Notes under the pieces: model-generated
What the model was told of the DNA's origin: nothing
What the model saw: only the letters and a program-made list of their open reading frames with translations
The model's database searches: none
Position numbers and translations under genes: made by a program
Assembly (NCBI RefSeq): GCF_038561935.1
Contig: NZ_CP102770.1
Location: 9,424,001-9,488,000 of the forward strand
From: Myxococcus stipitatus
GTDB lineage: Bacteria > Myxococcota > Myxococcia > Myxococcales > Myxococcaceae
Direction: 5' to 3'
Length of the DNA: 64,000 nucleotides
Shown here: in pieces, positions 43,180-51,312 of the stretch
How the letters are laid out: every line of letters starts with the position of its first letter
Numbering within the stretch: position 1 is the first letter of the stretch

Positions 43180-44451
43180 CTACTTCGCCCGGGTGCCCAC
43201 GGCGCCCGGGTGACCCGCGCCGGGGACCCGGGGCTGCGTGGGCAGGCGCAGGATGAAGGTGGAGCCCTGGCCCTGGGCGGAGCGCACGGTGATGCTGCCG
43301 CCCATGGCCTCCACGATTTGACGGGTGATGTAGAGGCCCAGGCCCAGGCCGCCGTAGTGGCGCTCCGACACGGCGCGCTCGAACTTGCCGAAGAGCCGGG
43401 CCATGCCGTCCTCGGAGATGCCGATGCCGTGGTCCTTCACGGCCAGCACCGCCATGGTGCCCTCGCCCACCAGCGACACCTCCACCGGGCGTCCCGCGCC
43501 GTACTTGGCCGCGTTGGACAGCAGGTTCACCAGCACCTGCTCCACGCGCAGCGGGTCCCACTGGCCGGGCAGCGAGCCGGAGACGTGCACGGACAGCTCG
43601 CAGCCCGCGCGGGCGAACTCCTCCGAGAACGCGTCCACCATCTGCCGGACCACCTGCACCAGGTCCAGCTCGCGCGGCTCCAGGCTCAGCTTGCCCGCCG
43701 CCAGCCGCGACACGTCCAGCAGCGTGTTCACCAGGCTGCCCAGCCGGGACAGCTGCCGCTCCAGCACCTGGCTGCGCGGCGCCAGCTCCTGGCTCAGCAT
43801 GGGGTGCCCGCCGGCCACCTGCCGCAGCAAGAGTTGCAGGTGCAGCCGCATGCTGGTGAGCGGCGTGCGCAGCTCGTGGGCCGCCACGCTCAGGAACTCG
43901 TCCCGCGCGCGCACCGCCTCCTGCGTCTCGCGCAGCGCCTGCTCGCGCACGGCGCGCTCCCGGGCGGCGCCCGCGTCGCGCTGGGCCTCCACGCGGCGGC
44001 GCTCCGTGAGGTCCTCCACGTAGAGGCACGCGGCGACGACCTCGCCGCCCCGGCGCACGGGGTGGTAGCTGGCGCGGAAGACCCGCGTGCGCTCCACGCC
44101 GCCGCCGGGCTCGCGGTGGATGATTTCCACGCCGTCCAGCGGCTCGCCCGTCTCCAGCACGCGGCGCACGCGGCGGGCGGTGTCGCCCAGCGAGGAGTGG
44201 GGGCTCATCACCTCGTCCATGGGACGTCCGAGGTGGGCCTCGCGTGGCTGGCCGTTGAGGGCGGCCAGCGCCTCGCTCACCTCCACGAAGCGCAGGTTCC
44301 GGTCCACCACCGCCATGCCCAGCGGAAGCGTGGACATGAGCTCCGTGAGGGCGACGGGGCGAGCGCACTCTCCTGGGCCCTCTTGCCGCCCACCCAAGGG
44401 CGACGTCACTTCCGGGCCCATCTCAGGTGCGGTCCCAAGCCGGAGGCTCAT
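43180..44451 (-). CDS. soluble PAS sensor histidine kinase
   Basis: A kinase of 423 residues from the ATG at 44451. A PAS domain covers residues 30-165 (MSTLPLGMAVVDRNLRFVEVS; VVAACLYVEDLTERR), then a coiled coil, the H-box AAHELRTPLTSMRLHLQLLLRQ and ATPase motifs NLLSNAAKYGAG and HYGGLGLGLYITRQIVEAMGGS. The H-box and G-box are close to those of the CHASE kinase at 7.6-9.4 kb, so the two catalytic cores are recent paralogues with different sensors. The start is uncertain: the frame is open to 44652 and no strong ribosome-binding site is seen. No partner regulator is adjacent. Confidence 0.85.
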   Translation of the reverse strand: MSLRLGTAPEMGPEVTSPLGGRQEGPGECARPVALTELMSTLPLGMAVVDRNLRFVEVSEALAALNGQPREAHLGRPMDEVMSPHSSLGDTARRVRRVLETGEPLDGVEIIHREPGGGVERTRVFRASYHPVRRGGEVVAACLYVEDLTERRRVEAQRDAGAARERAVREQALRETQEAVRARDEFLSVAAHELRTPLTSMRLHLQLLLRQVAGGHPMLSQELAPRSQVLERQLSRLGSLVNTLLDVSRLAAGKLSLEPRELDLVQVVRQMVDAFSEEFARAGCELSVHVSGSLPGQWDPLRVEQVLVNLLSNAAKYGAGRPVEVSLVGEGTMAVLAVKDHGIGISEDGMARLFGKFERAVSERHYGGLGLGLYITRQIVEAMGGSITVRSAQGQGSTFILRLPTQPRVPGAGHPGAVGTRAK

Positions 44452-44699
44452 CGTCTGCGCGTGTCTACCAACCTCGTCGGACGCCGTCACCGCTCGGCCC
44501 CCCGCAGTGTGTCCAATGGTGGAATAAAGCACGGTGGCTCCGTCCGGAATCTTGCCCGAAACAGGCGGGTTCTGACGCCACCCCCACTGTGTCCCCAGGG
44601 AGGGCAGGCGTGCGTGGGGCACCTGCTTCAACCCACCTCCCCTGGCCTGCATAGAATCAGGTGCTTCGCCGTCCCGGCCCCGAAAGGAATCGCACCCGC

Positions 44700-45605
44700 A
44701 TGCGTTTGAGACGTTGGGTCCGCCGCCGCCCCCCCGTGTCCTCCCTGGATGTCTCGCGAATGGAGCCCCTGTCCGGGGGGCGCAACGAGGTGGTGGCCTG
44801 GAGCGGCGAGGACCCCTTGCGCCCGGAGCGGCGCCTGCGGTGGAGGGACCACTTCACCCTCACGGAGAACCTGCTGCACCTGCCCCACCTGCCCGACGGT
44901 CATGACGGCCTGCGCATCGCGCAGCTGTCCGACGTCCACGTGGGCCAGGCCACCAGCGACGTGCGCATCCGCCGCGCGGTGGAGGCCGTCAACGCGGAGT
45001 CCCCGGACCTGGTCTTCCTCACCGGCGACTACGTCACCCACAGCCCCAAGCCCCTGCCGCGCGTGCGCGAGGTCCTCTCCGGCCTGAAGGGCCGCGTCTT
45101 CGTGGTGCTGGGCAACCACGACCACCAGGTCAACGCGCCCTACCTGCGCGAGAGCTTCGAGCGGCTGGGCTACACCGTGCTCCAGAACGAGCACCGCGTG
45201 GTGGAGGTGCGCGGCGCGCCGGTGACGGTGCTGGGTGTCGACGACGGGCGCACGCGACGCGACGACGTGGCGGCGACGTTCCGAGGCGCGCCGGAGTCCG
45301 GCACGCGGCTGGTGCTGGCCCACACCCCGCCCACGGTGGAGAAGCTGCCCGAGCAAGGCAACCTGGTGCAGTTCTCCGGGCACACGCACGGCGGACAGTT
45401 CATCGTCCAGGGCCTCACCGAGGCCCTCTTCCGCCGCGCCGGACAGCCCTACATCCGGGGGCACTACCTGGTGAAGGGCAACCAGCTCTACGTGAACCGG
45501 GGCCTGGGCTTCGGCTTCGGTGGCCCCTATCTGCGCCGGGGCAGCGAGCCGGAGGTCGCCTTCTTCACGCTGCGCTCCCGCATGGCCTTCGCCGCGGCGG
45601 GGTGA
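44700..45605 (+). CDS. metallophosphoesterase (calcineurin-like)
   Basis: A protein of 301 residues with the five metallophosphoesterase blocks: LRIAQLSDVHVG (D-x-H), VFLTGDYV (G-D), VVLGNHDHQ (G-N-H-D), VLAHTP and QFSGHTHGGQ (G-H-x-H). Such a two-metal site hydrolyses phosphate esters. This subfamily (YkuE-like) is often membrane-associated and may act on lipid or nucleotide substrates; no membrane helix is seen, but the first 15 residues are very basic. The ATG at 44700 has AAAGGA upstream. Convergent with the DoxX gene. Confidence 0.87.
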   Translation: MRLRRWVRRRPPVSSLDVSRMEPLSGGRNEVVAWSGEDPLRPERRLRWRDHFTLTENLLHLPHLPDGHDGLRIAQLSDVHVGQATSDVRIRRAVEAVNAESPDLVFLTGDYVTHSPKPLPRVREVLSGLKGRVFVVLGNHDHQVNAPYLRESFERLGYTVLQNEHRVVEVRGAPVTVLGVDDGRTRRDDVAATFRGAPESGTRLVLAHTPPTVEKLPEQGNLVQFSGHTHGGQFIVQGLTEALFRRAGQPYIRGHYLVKGNQLYVNRGLGFGFGGPYLRRGSEPEVAFFTLRSRMAFAAAG

Positions 45606-45613
45606 CGCGAGGC

Positions 45614-46054
45614 TCAGCGCCGCAGCGGTGGTGAGCCCAGCTTGCCGCCGAACCCCTCCTGGCGTCCGCTCCGGCGCAGGCTGTAGGGCCCGGAGCCGAA
45701 GTAGACGATGAAGAGCGCGCCGCCCGCCATGGAGAGGTTCTTCATGAAGTGGATGAGCTGGTTCTGCGCCTCCAGCGGGTCCGCGACGAGCCAGAAGCGG
45801 TGGACCATGAACGCCGCGCTCAGCAGGAACAGGGCGATGAGCGCGGCTCCCAGCCGGGCAAACACGCCGAGCAGCACCGACAGCCCGCCCAGCACCAGCG
45901 CCGCGCCCGACAGCAGCACCGCCCAGCGAGGCTCCGGGACACCGGAGGCCTGGGCCACGGCCGTCAGCGCGTCCAGCTGGATGAAGTGGTTCAGGCCGCT
46001 GGTGATGAAGATGGCGGAGAAGAGCAGTCGAGCAATCGGCACGAGCACTCCCAT
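45614..46054 (-). CDS. DoxX-family membrane protein
   Basis: A membrane protein of 146 residues with four hydrophobic helices and the DoxX-type start VPIARLLFSAIFITSGLNHF, followed by LSGAALVLGGLSVLLGVF and ALFLLSAAFMVHRFWL. DoxX/SURF4-like proteins are small inner-membrane proteins, in some cases tied to redox or quinone metabolism; the exact role is unknown. The start is firm because AGGAGG sits six bases before the ATG. Divergent from the redox-type operon that begins at 46239. Confidence 0.85.
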   Translation of the reverse strand: MGVLVPIARLLFSAIFITSGLNHFIQLDALTAVAQASGVPEPRWAVLLSGAALVLGGLSVLLGVFARLGAALIALFLLSAAFMVHRFWLVADPLEAQNQLIHFMKNLSMAGGALFIVYFGSGPYSLRRSGRQEGFGGKLGSPPLRR

Positions 46055-46238
46055 GAAGGGCCTCCTGTGTCCCATGAACGCCGGGGCGTGGAAGTCACTC
46101 TCAAGCTGCCCATGACTTCCCACCCGACAGCGGGCGCTCGCCTCTTCGTCCACTGCATGACGCGCGCGGTGGGGCGCCGCCCGTCCGTCCGCCCGGCTGC
46201 GACAACACGCCACACATGGACGCCGGACGCGTGGGCGT

Positions 46239-47153
46239 ATGGTCCACGGCGTCGTGAAAGCCCCTTTCGCTCTCGCCGCTGTGTTGGGTGCCGCACTGAT
46301 GCTGGCGCCCGTGTCGCCCGCATGGGCCTGTGCCACGTGTGCGTGTGGTGACCCCACCTTGATGTCCATGGGCACCGAGCAGCCGTTCTCCGGCCGGCTG
46401 CGCCTGTCCTCCACGCTGCGCCTGTGGGGCCACACCGTGGGACAGGAGCGGGTGGACGCGCTGCGGCTGCGCGAGGCGCGCATGGACCTGGCCGTGGCGT
46501 ATGCGCCCGTGCCGTGGCTGTTCCTGTCCGCGACGCTGCCGCTCCAGGCGCGCGAGGTGCGCGCGGTGAGCCTGTCGCGCGAGCGCGGCTGGGGCGTGGG
46601 CGACGTGGAGCTGACGGCCAAGGCGTTCGTGTTCCAGGACCAGGAGTTCTCCGCGAACCACCTCGTCAGCGTGCTCGTGGGGGCGAAGCTGCCCACCGCT
46701 CCCATCCTACGCGCGGACGACGGCACGGTGCTGGACCTGGACACGCAGCTGGGCAGCGGCTCCGTGGACCCGCTGGCGGGTGTGGCCTATCAGCACTTCC
46801 GGGGCAGCTGGTCCTTCCTCGTGAGCGCCACGGGCTTCCTGCCCACGCGAGGCATCCAGGGCTACCGCGCCGGGCCCTCCGTGCGCACCACGCTGGCCGC
46901 GCAGTACCAGCCCGCGGCGAAGTGGGCGGTGCGGCTGGGCGTCGACGGACGCATCGAGGCCGCCGCCGACATCCACGGCGAGAAGGAGGAGAACGGCGGC
47001 GGAGTCATCGGCTATGCCTCGCCCGACGTGCTCTTCAGCCCCAGCACCGACTTCGTGGTGGCCGCCGGCGTGAGAGTCCCCTTCTTCAACCAGCTGCGCG
47101 GACGCGTGGCCCCCACTCCCATCGCGATGATGTCCGTCGCGTACGACCTCTAG
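46239..47153 (+). CDS. outer-membrane beta-barrel-like protein with N-terminal CxxCxC cluster
   Basis: An exported protein of 304 residues. The signal peptide (PFALAAVLGAALMLAPVSPAWA) would be cut directly before C31-A-T-C34-A-C36-G-D-P-T, so the mature protein starts with a potential metal-binding Cys cluster. The rest alternates polar and hydrophobic residues in about ten strands (LRLSSTLRLWGHTV; ARMDLAVAYAPVPWLFLSATLPL) and ends in MMSVAYDL, a barrel-type C-terminus. Function unknown; metal (perhaps copper) handling is an inference from the cysteines. It is first in a four-gene operon. A GTG start at 46254 is equally possible. Confidence 0.72.
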   Translation: MVHGVVKAPFALAAVLGAALMLAPVSPAWACATCACGDPTLMSMGTEQPFSGRLRLSSTLRLWGHTVGQERVDALRLREARMDLAVAYAPVPWLFLSATLPLQAREVRAVSLSRERGWGVGDVELTAKAFVFQDQEFSANHLVSVLVGAKLPTAPILRADDGTVLDLDTQLGSGSVDPLAGVAYQHFRGSWSFLVSATGFLPTRGIQGYRAGPSVRTTLAAQYQPAAKWAVRLGVDGRIEAAADIHGEKEENGGGVIGYASPDVLFSPSTDFVVAAGVRVPFFNQLRGRVAPTPIAMMSVAYDL

Positions 47154-47157
47154 CGCC

Positions 47158-47907
47158 ATGTCTCCTGTCGTGAAACCGTTGGCCCTTCCCGCGCTCCTGC
47201 TCTGTCTTTCCGGCTGTGGGGGAGGTGAGCGCATCGCGGGCGTGGAGTTGACCCTGGGGCTCACCACGGCCCGCGCGCGCGCCGTGCCCGAGGGCGCGGG
47301 GGCTCGCACGCTGCTGACGAACGAAGGGGAGCGGGTGACGCTCTCCGGCGCGCTCTTCACGCTGGGCAGCGTGGAGCTGGTGCCGTGCGAGACGACGGGC
47401 TGGCGGAGGCTGTGGCGGGAGCTGTCGCCGGTGGGCACGGCGTGGGCGCACTCGACCTCCAATGCCTTGCGGCTGGGCACGCCGCACGTGGTGGCGTTGG
47501 GTGAGACGGACGGAGGCGTGGAGCCGCTGGGCGTGATGCGTCCGCCGCCCGGTCGCTACTGCCGGGCACGGCTCACCTTCGAGCCGGCGGACTCGGACGC
47601 GGAGGGCCTGACGTCCGCGATGGAGGGGACGCGGCCCGTGGACATGGTGGGCCTGAGCCTGCATGTCCGGGGGACCCACGGGGACGCGGCGCGAGACTTC
47701 GAGGTGGAGACGCGCGGGCGGTACTCGGTGGACGTGGCGCTGGACGGGCTGGAGCTGACGGAGGACGCGCCCCGGGCGACGCGGGTCTTCACGCTGGCGT
47801 GGGACTCGTGGCTGGATGGCCTGGGGCCGGGCGAGTCGCCTCGCAACGTGGACCTGCTCGGCAACATTGCGCGGTCGGCCGCGCTCCAGTCTCCTGCGGC
47901 CCCATGA
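47158..47907 (+). CDS. lipoprotein of unknown function in the redox-type operon
   Basis: A product of 249 residues with signal LALPALLLCLSGC followed by GGGE. The mature part is beta-rich (GVELTLGLTTARARAVP; SGALFTLGSVELVPC; GRYCRARLTFEPADSD) and has only two cysteines after the lipobox. The placing of a strand ending VELVPC before P-G-R-Y-C-R-A-R-L-T-F loosely recalls MbnP-like proteins, but the four-Cys and W-W-x-W features of that family are missing. I treat it as unassigned. It starts four bases after the barrel gene and its stop overlaps the kinase start (ATGATG). Confidence 0.7.
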   Translation: MSPVVKPLALPALLLCLSGCGGGERIAGVELTLGLTTARARAVPEGAGARTLLTNEGERVTLSGALFTLGSVELVPCETTGWRRLWRELSPVGTAWAHSTSNALRLGTPHVVALGETDGGVEPLGVMRPPPGRYCRARLTFEPADSDAEGLTSAMEGTRPVDMVGLSLHVRGTHGDAARDFEVETRGRYSVDVALDGLELTEDAPRATRVFTLAWDSWLDGLGPGESPRNVDLLGNIARSAALQSPAAP

Positions 47908-49202
47908 TGCCTTCCGTCCCCCCCGAGCCCGCCTCGCGCGCGCGCATCAACCTGGAGTGGCTGCTGCGGCTGCGCTGGGGCCTGCTCTTGGGCCAGGCGG
48001 TGGTCATCGCGGTGGCGGCGTATGGGCTGGAGCTGGCGTTGCCGGTGCCGGTGCTCGCGGCGCTCCTGGGCTTGGAGGGCGCGACGAACCTCGCGGTGCG
48101 CGCGTGGCTGGGCCGCGCGCGCGTCAGCGAGGGGACCATCGGCAAGCTGATGCTGTGGGACACGCTGGTGCTCACGGGGCTCCTGGCGCTCAGCGGTGGG
48201 ACGCACAATCCCTTCACGACGCTCTATCTGGTGAATGTGGCGCTGGGCACGGTGCTGCTGCCGGCGCGGTGGATGTGGAGCCTGCTGGGCTTCACGCTGG
48301 CGGCGTTTGGCTCGCTCTTCGTCTTGCAGGACGTGGACATCGCCCCGGGGCTGTCGCGGCCGGACCACGCGGCGCTGATGCGGCTGCACCTGAGTGGCAT
48401 GTGGGTGGCGTTCGCGGTGGCGGCGGGCTTCATCGTGTACTTCGTGCAGCGGGTGACGCGGGCGCTGGAGGAGCGCGAGCAGGAGCTGGCGCAGGCGCGG
48501 GTGCAGCATGCGCGGCGGGAGAAGGTGGCCTCGCTGGCGACGCTGGCCGCGGGCGCGGCGCACGAGCTGTCCACGCCGCTGTCGACCATCGCGGTGGTGT
48601 CCAAGGAAGTGGAGCGCGCGCTGACGACGGCGGGGACCTCCGAGGCGGTGCGCGAGGACCTGCGGCTCATCCGCCAGCAGGTGGACCGCTGCCGCGACGT
48701 GCTGGTGCAGATGTCCGCGGACGCGGGACAGACGACGGGCGAGGCGTTCCACCCGATGCCGCTGGGCCGGCTGGTGGGGGATGCGCTGGCGGAGCTGTCG
48801 GGCGTGGAGCGGGTGCGGGTGGAGCTGCCTTCGGAGCTGAGCCAGTCTCAGGTGCAAGGACCCCCGCGTGCGCTGGCGCGGGTGGTGCGCGGGCTGGTGA
48901 AGAACGCGCTCCAGGCCTCGGCGCCCGTCAGGCCCGTGGAGCTGCGCGTGGTCGCGGGGAAAGGCAGCGTGCGGCTGGAAGTGCGCGATGGAGGGGCGGG
49001 GATGCCGGCGGAGATATTGGCGCGAGCGGGTGAGCCGTTCTTCACGACGAAGGCGCCGGGCGAGGGCATGGGGCTGGGCCTGTTCCTGGCGCGGACGCTG
49101 GCGGAGCAGCTGGGAGGCGCGCTGGAGCTGCGCTCCACGCCGGGACAGGGGACGGTGGCGAGCCTCGCGCTGCCCCTGGGCACGCCCGAGGCGAGGCCGT
49201 GA
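47904..49202 (+). CDS. RegB/PrrB-type membrane sensor histidine kinase
   Basis: A kinase of 432 residues with about six membrane helices in residues 15-185. It has the heptapeptide GGTHNPF (98-104) in a loop, the ubiquinone-binding signature of RegB/PrrB redox kinases. The H-box is AAGAAHELSTPLSTIAVV with His220, and the ATPase domain ends MGLGLFLARTLAEQLGG. The redox-active cysteine of RegB, just before the H-box, is absent; the only cysteine I see nearby is in the second helix (DRCRDVL). Quinone sensing is therefore more likely than thiol sensing. It overlaps the regulator gene by four bases. Confidence 0.87.
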   Translation: MMPSVPPEPASRARINLEWLLRLRWGLLLGQAVVIAVAAYGLELALPVPVLAALLGLEGATNLAVRAWLGRARVSEGTIGKLMLWDTLVLTGLLALSGGTHNPFTTLYLVNVALGTVLLPARWMWSLLGFTLAAFGSLFVLQDVDIAPGLSRPDHAALMRLHLSGMWVAFAVAAGFIVYFVQRVTRALEEREQELAQARVQHARREKVASLATLAAGAAHELSTPLSTIAVVSKEVERALTTAGTSEAVREDLRLIRQQVDRCRDVLVQMSADAGQTTGEAFHPMPLGRLVGDALAELSGVERVRVELPSELSQSQVQGPPRALARVVRGLVKNALQASAPVRPVELRVVAGKGSVRLEVRDGGAGMPAEILARAGEPFFTTKAPGEGMGLGLFLARTLAEQLGGALELRSTPGQGTVASLALPLGTPEARP

Positions 49203-49759
49203 GCAACACGGGTGGAGACGGGCATCGCCCGAGCCTGTTGTTGGTGGACGACGACACGACGCTCCGGGAGCGGCTGGCGCGGGCGTTCCGGGAGCGGGGC
49301 TGGGATGTCACCACGGCGGGAAACCACGAAGAGGCGCTCGCGGCGGCGAAGCGGGAGTCACCGGAGTACGCGGTGGTGGACCTGCGCATGCCGGGACGCA
49401 GCGGCCTGGAGGTGGTGAAGGACCTGCTCGCGGTGGATGCGTCGACGCGAGCCATCGTCCTCACCGGCTACGGGAGCATCGCGACGACGGTGGATGCGAT
49501 TCGACTGGGGGCGGTGAACTACCTGCCCAAGCCCGCGGATGTGGATGACATCCTCGCGGCCTTCGACCGGGCCGCGGGTGAGCCCTCATTCGCCGCGCCG
49601 GAGACCTTCGAGGCGCCCTCCCTGGCGCGCGCGGAGTGGGAGCACATCCACCGCGTGCTCGCCGACTGCGCGGGCAACATCTCCGAGGCCTCACGCAAGC
49701 TCGGCATCCACCGCCGCTCGCTCCAGCGCAAGCTCCAGAAGTATCCGCCCGCGCGTTAG
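49199..49759 (+). CDS. RegA/ActR-type response regulator
   Basis: A DNA-binding regulator of 186 residues. The receiver has acidic residues in LLLVDDDTTLR, phospho-acceptor Asp61 (AVVDLRMPGRSG), Thr of VLTGYGS and Lys of LPKPAD. A short linker leads to a Fis-type helix-turn-helix (ISEASRKLGIHRRSLQRKLQK), as in RegA/PrrA/ActR. It starts at GTG overlapping the RegB-like gene (GTGA). Together they form a redox-type two-component pair that could control the two exported proteins upstream as well as distant genes. Confidence 0.9.
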   Translation: MSNTGGDGHRPSLLLVDDDTTLRERLARAFRERGWDVTTAGNHEEALAAAKRESPEYAVVDLRMPGRSGLEVVKDLLAVDASTRAIVLTGYGSIATTVDAIRLGAVNYLPKPADVDDILAAFDRAAGEPSFAAPETFEAPSLARAEWEHIHRVLADCAGNISEASRKLGIHRRSLQRKLQKYPPAR

Positions 49760-49763
49760 CGCC

Positions 49764-50372
49764 TCACGGATACGTCACGCTGAACGTCGTGGGCCCCTTC
49801 AGGTACGTGAGGCCCGTGGCGGAGCGGCAGCCGCTGTCGATGTCCGTGCTCAGGTACGTCGTGGTCCTGACCGCCGTGGCGCCCTGGAACTTGCCCGACA
49901 GCACCTTCCCCGTCTGCGTCACGAGCGTCGTCGCGTCCTGCACGGAGACATGCGACTGGCTCATCAGCACCGTGGATGTCTCCGCCGTGTTCCACGTCAC
50001 CACCTGACGCCCCGCGCCCGCTCGCGCCAGGTCCGCGCACGTCATCCCTCGCGCCAGCGACGGCGCCTCCGAGCCCATCTGCGCGGACGTCACCGCCGAG
50101 CCCAGCACCGTCACGCAGTTGCTCACCGAGGCGTGGAACAACACCTCGCTGTCCCGAGGCTCCGCCTTCACGCCCGTGGCGTACTTCGCCTCGCCCTGCC
50201 CCAGCGGACAGGTGATGAGCACCTTCTCCGGAGGACGCTCGATGGTCATCCCCATCGGCCCGTGCCCGTCCAGCGAACCCGTCACCGCGCGCCCGTTCCC
50301 CTCGCCACATGCCAGGGGCATGCACAGCCCCAGGAGCACGACACCCTTCACACCCCATGACGTCGCACGCAT
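49764..50372 (-). CDS. four-Cys exported lipoprotein, tandem paralogue A
   Basis: A product of 202 residues with lipoprotein signal GVKGVVLLGLCMPLAC. The mature domain keeps four cysteines in the contexts ITCPLG, SNCVTV, MTCADL and DSGCRS, plus V-T-W-N-T-x-E-T-S-T and T-Y-L-S-T-D-I-D-S-G-C. The same layout is found in the next gene. I do not recognise the family. The start at 50372 is set by AGGAGG six bases upstream; an ATG two codons earlier abuts that site. Convergent with the RegA-like gene (four bases between). Confidence 0.72.
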   Translation of the reverse strand: MRATSWGVKGVVLLGLCMPLACGEGNGRAVTGSLDGHGPMGMTIERPPEKVLITCPLGQGEAKYATGVKAEPRDSEVLFHASVSNCVTVLGSAVTSAQMGSEAPSLARGMTCADLARAGAGRQVVTWNTAETSTVLMSQSHVSVQDATTLVTQTGKVLSGKFQGATAVRTTTYLSTDIDSGCRSATGLTYLKGPTTFSVTYP

Positions 50373-50378
50373 GTGCAT

Positions 50379-50384
50379 CCTCCT
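50379..50384 (-). promoter_or_regulatory. ribosome-binding site choosing the second ATG
   Basis: A perfect AGGAGG directly touches one ATG (50378) and lies six bases before the in-frame ATG at 50372, so the latter is the real start of paralogue A. Confidence 0.75.
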
Positions 50385-50397
50385 GAGCCGCGGCCCT

Positions 50398-51027
50398 TCA
50401 CGTCATCGTGCGGATGAGCTCGAGCGTCGACGGCCCGCTCAACCAGATGAGCCCACCCGGTGAGGCACACCCCTTCTCGATGTCCGAGTTGAGGTAGGTC
50501 ACCGTCCAGATGGCCGTCGCCCGCGCGAAGGCCCCCGACTCCACCGTGCCCGTCAGCGTGAACACCGTCAGCGCCCCTTGCGCCAGCTCACGCGACTCGC
50601 TGAACACCAGCGTGGACGTCTCCCCCGTGTTCCACCGCACCACCTGACGCACCGTCCGGGGCGTCAGCAGGTCCGCGCACGAGAAGTCCACGTGCAGGCT
50701 CGACTCGAGCGGCAGGCTCGCGGACTTCACCGCCGACGCCGGAATCGTCACGCAGTTGCTCAACGTCGTGGTCCCCGCCACCGTCACGTCCTTCGAGCGC
50801 TCCGACAAGCCCGGCATGTACGACGCCTGGGTCAGCCCCAGGGGACACGTCACCACCACCGGCCCCTCGTCACCCTCCTCGCGCGGCTCGGCGCTCGCTG
50901 CCCGCGGCGCTCGTGGCGGCCCACCACGCCCCTCGTCCTCACCACTCCCCGCCGACACGTCGAAGGTCGACGTGAGGGCGAGCGCGGAAAGAAGCACCAC
51001 CACCGCCGCCAGCAGACTCCTGCGCAT
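50398..51027 (-). CDS. four-Cys exported protein, tandem paralogue B
   Basis: A product of 209 residues with a hydrophobic N-terminus (MRRSLLAAVVVLLSALAL) acting as signal peptide or anchor; there is no lipobox cysteine, unlike its neighbour. A Gly/Arg/Glu-rich linker leads to a domain with VTCPLG, SNCVTI, FSCADL and EKGC, matching the four cysteines of paralogue A, and shared R-Q-V-V-x-W-N-T-x-E-T-S-T-L and T-Y-L-N-S-D-I. It is clearly a tandem duplicate. The ATG at 51027 has GGGAG upstream. It is divergent from the secreted operon that starts at 51313. Confidence 0.72.
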   Translation of the reverse strand: MRRSLLAAVVVLLSALALTSTFDVSAGSGEDEGRGGPPRAPRAASAEPREEGDEGPVVVTCPLGLTQASYMPGLSERSKDVTVAGTTTLSNCVTIPASAVKSASLPLESSLHVDFSCADLLTPRTVRQVVRWNTGETSTLVFSESRELAQGALTVFTLTGTVESGAFARATAIWTVTYLNSDIEKGCASPGGLIWLSGPSTLELIRTMT

Positions 51028-51312
51028 GCCCACTCCCGATAGCCACCCGCCGCCGAGATAGGTCTTCACCGCGCCTCAGCCCACCCATGAAAGGCAACAA
51101 CCCCGCCTGGCGGACACTCACACCTCCCTCCAGTCCCCGCGCCCTGTGCGGCACCACGCAACGCAAATGTCCGCCACCCACCGCCCCCACCGAGGACGGC
51201 CCGCGCGTGGCCCGCACGACCCAATCAGACGCATGCGCCCGTATTAGGGCAGACGCCCTTTCCTCACGGCCTTTCGCGTCCGGCGTCAGCGCGCTCGCAC
51301 ACCAGGACCATC

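Noticed and set aside
47158..47907. Calling the lipoprotein in the RegB/RegA operon an MbnP homologue
   Set aside because: Only two cysteines beyond the lipobox and no W-W-x-W; similarity is limited to strand pattern.
51246..51259. AGGGC-AGAC-GCCCT hairpin upstream of the toxin-like operon as a riboswitch or attenuator
   Set aside because: The stem has only five pairs and no alternative pairing or leader peptide is visible.
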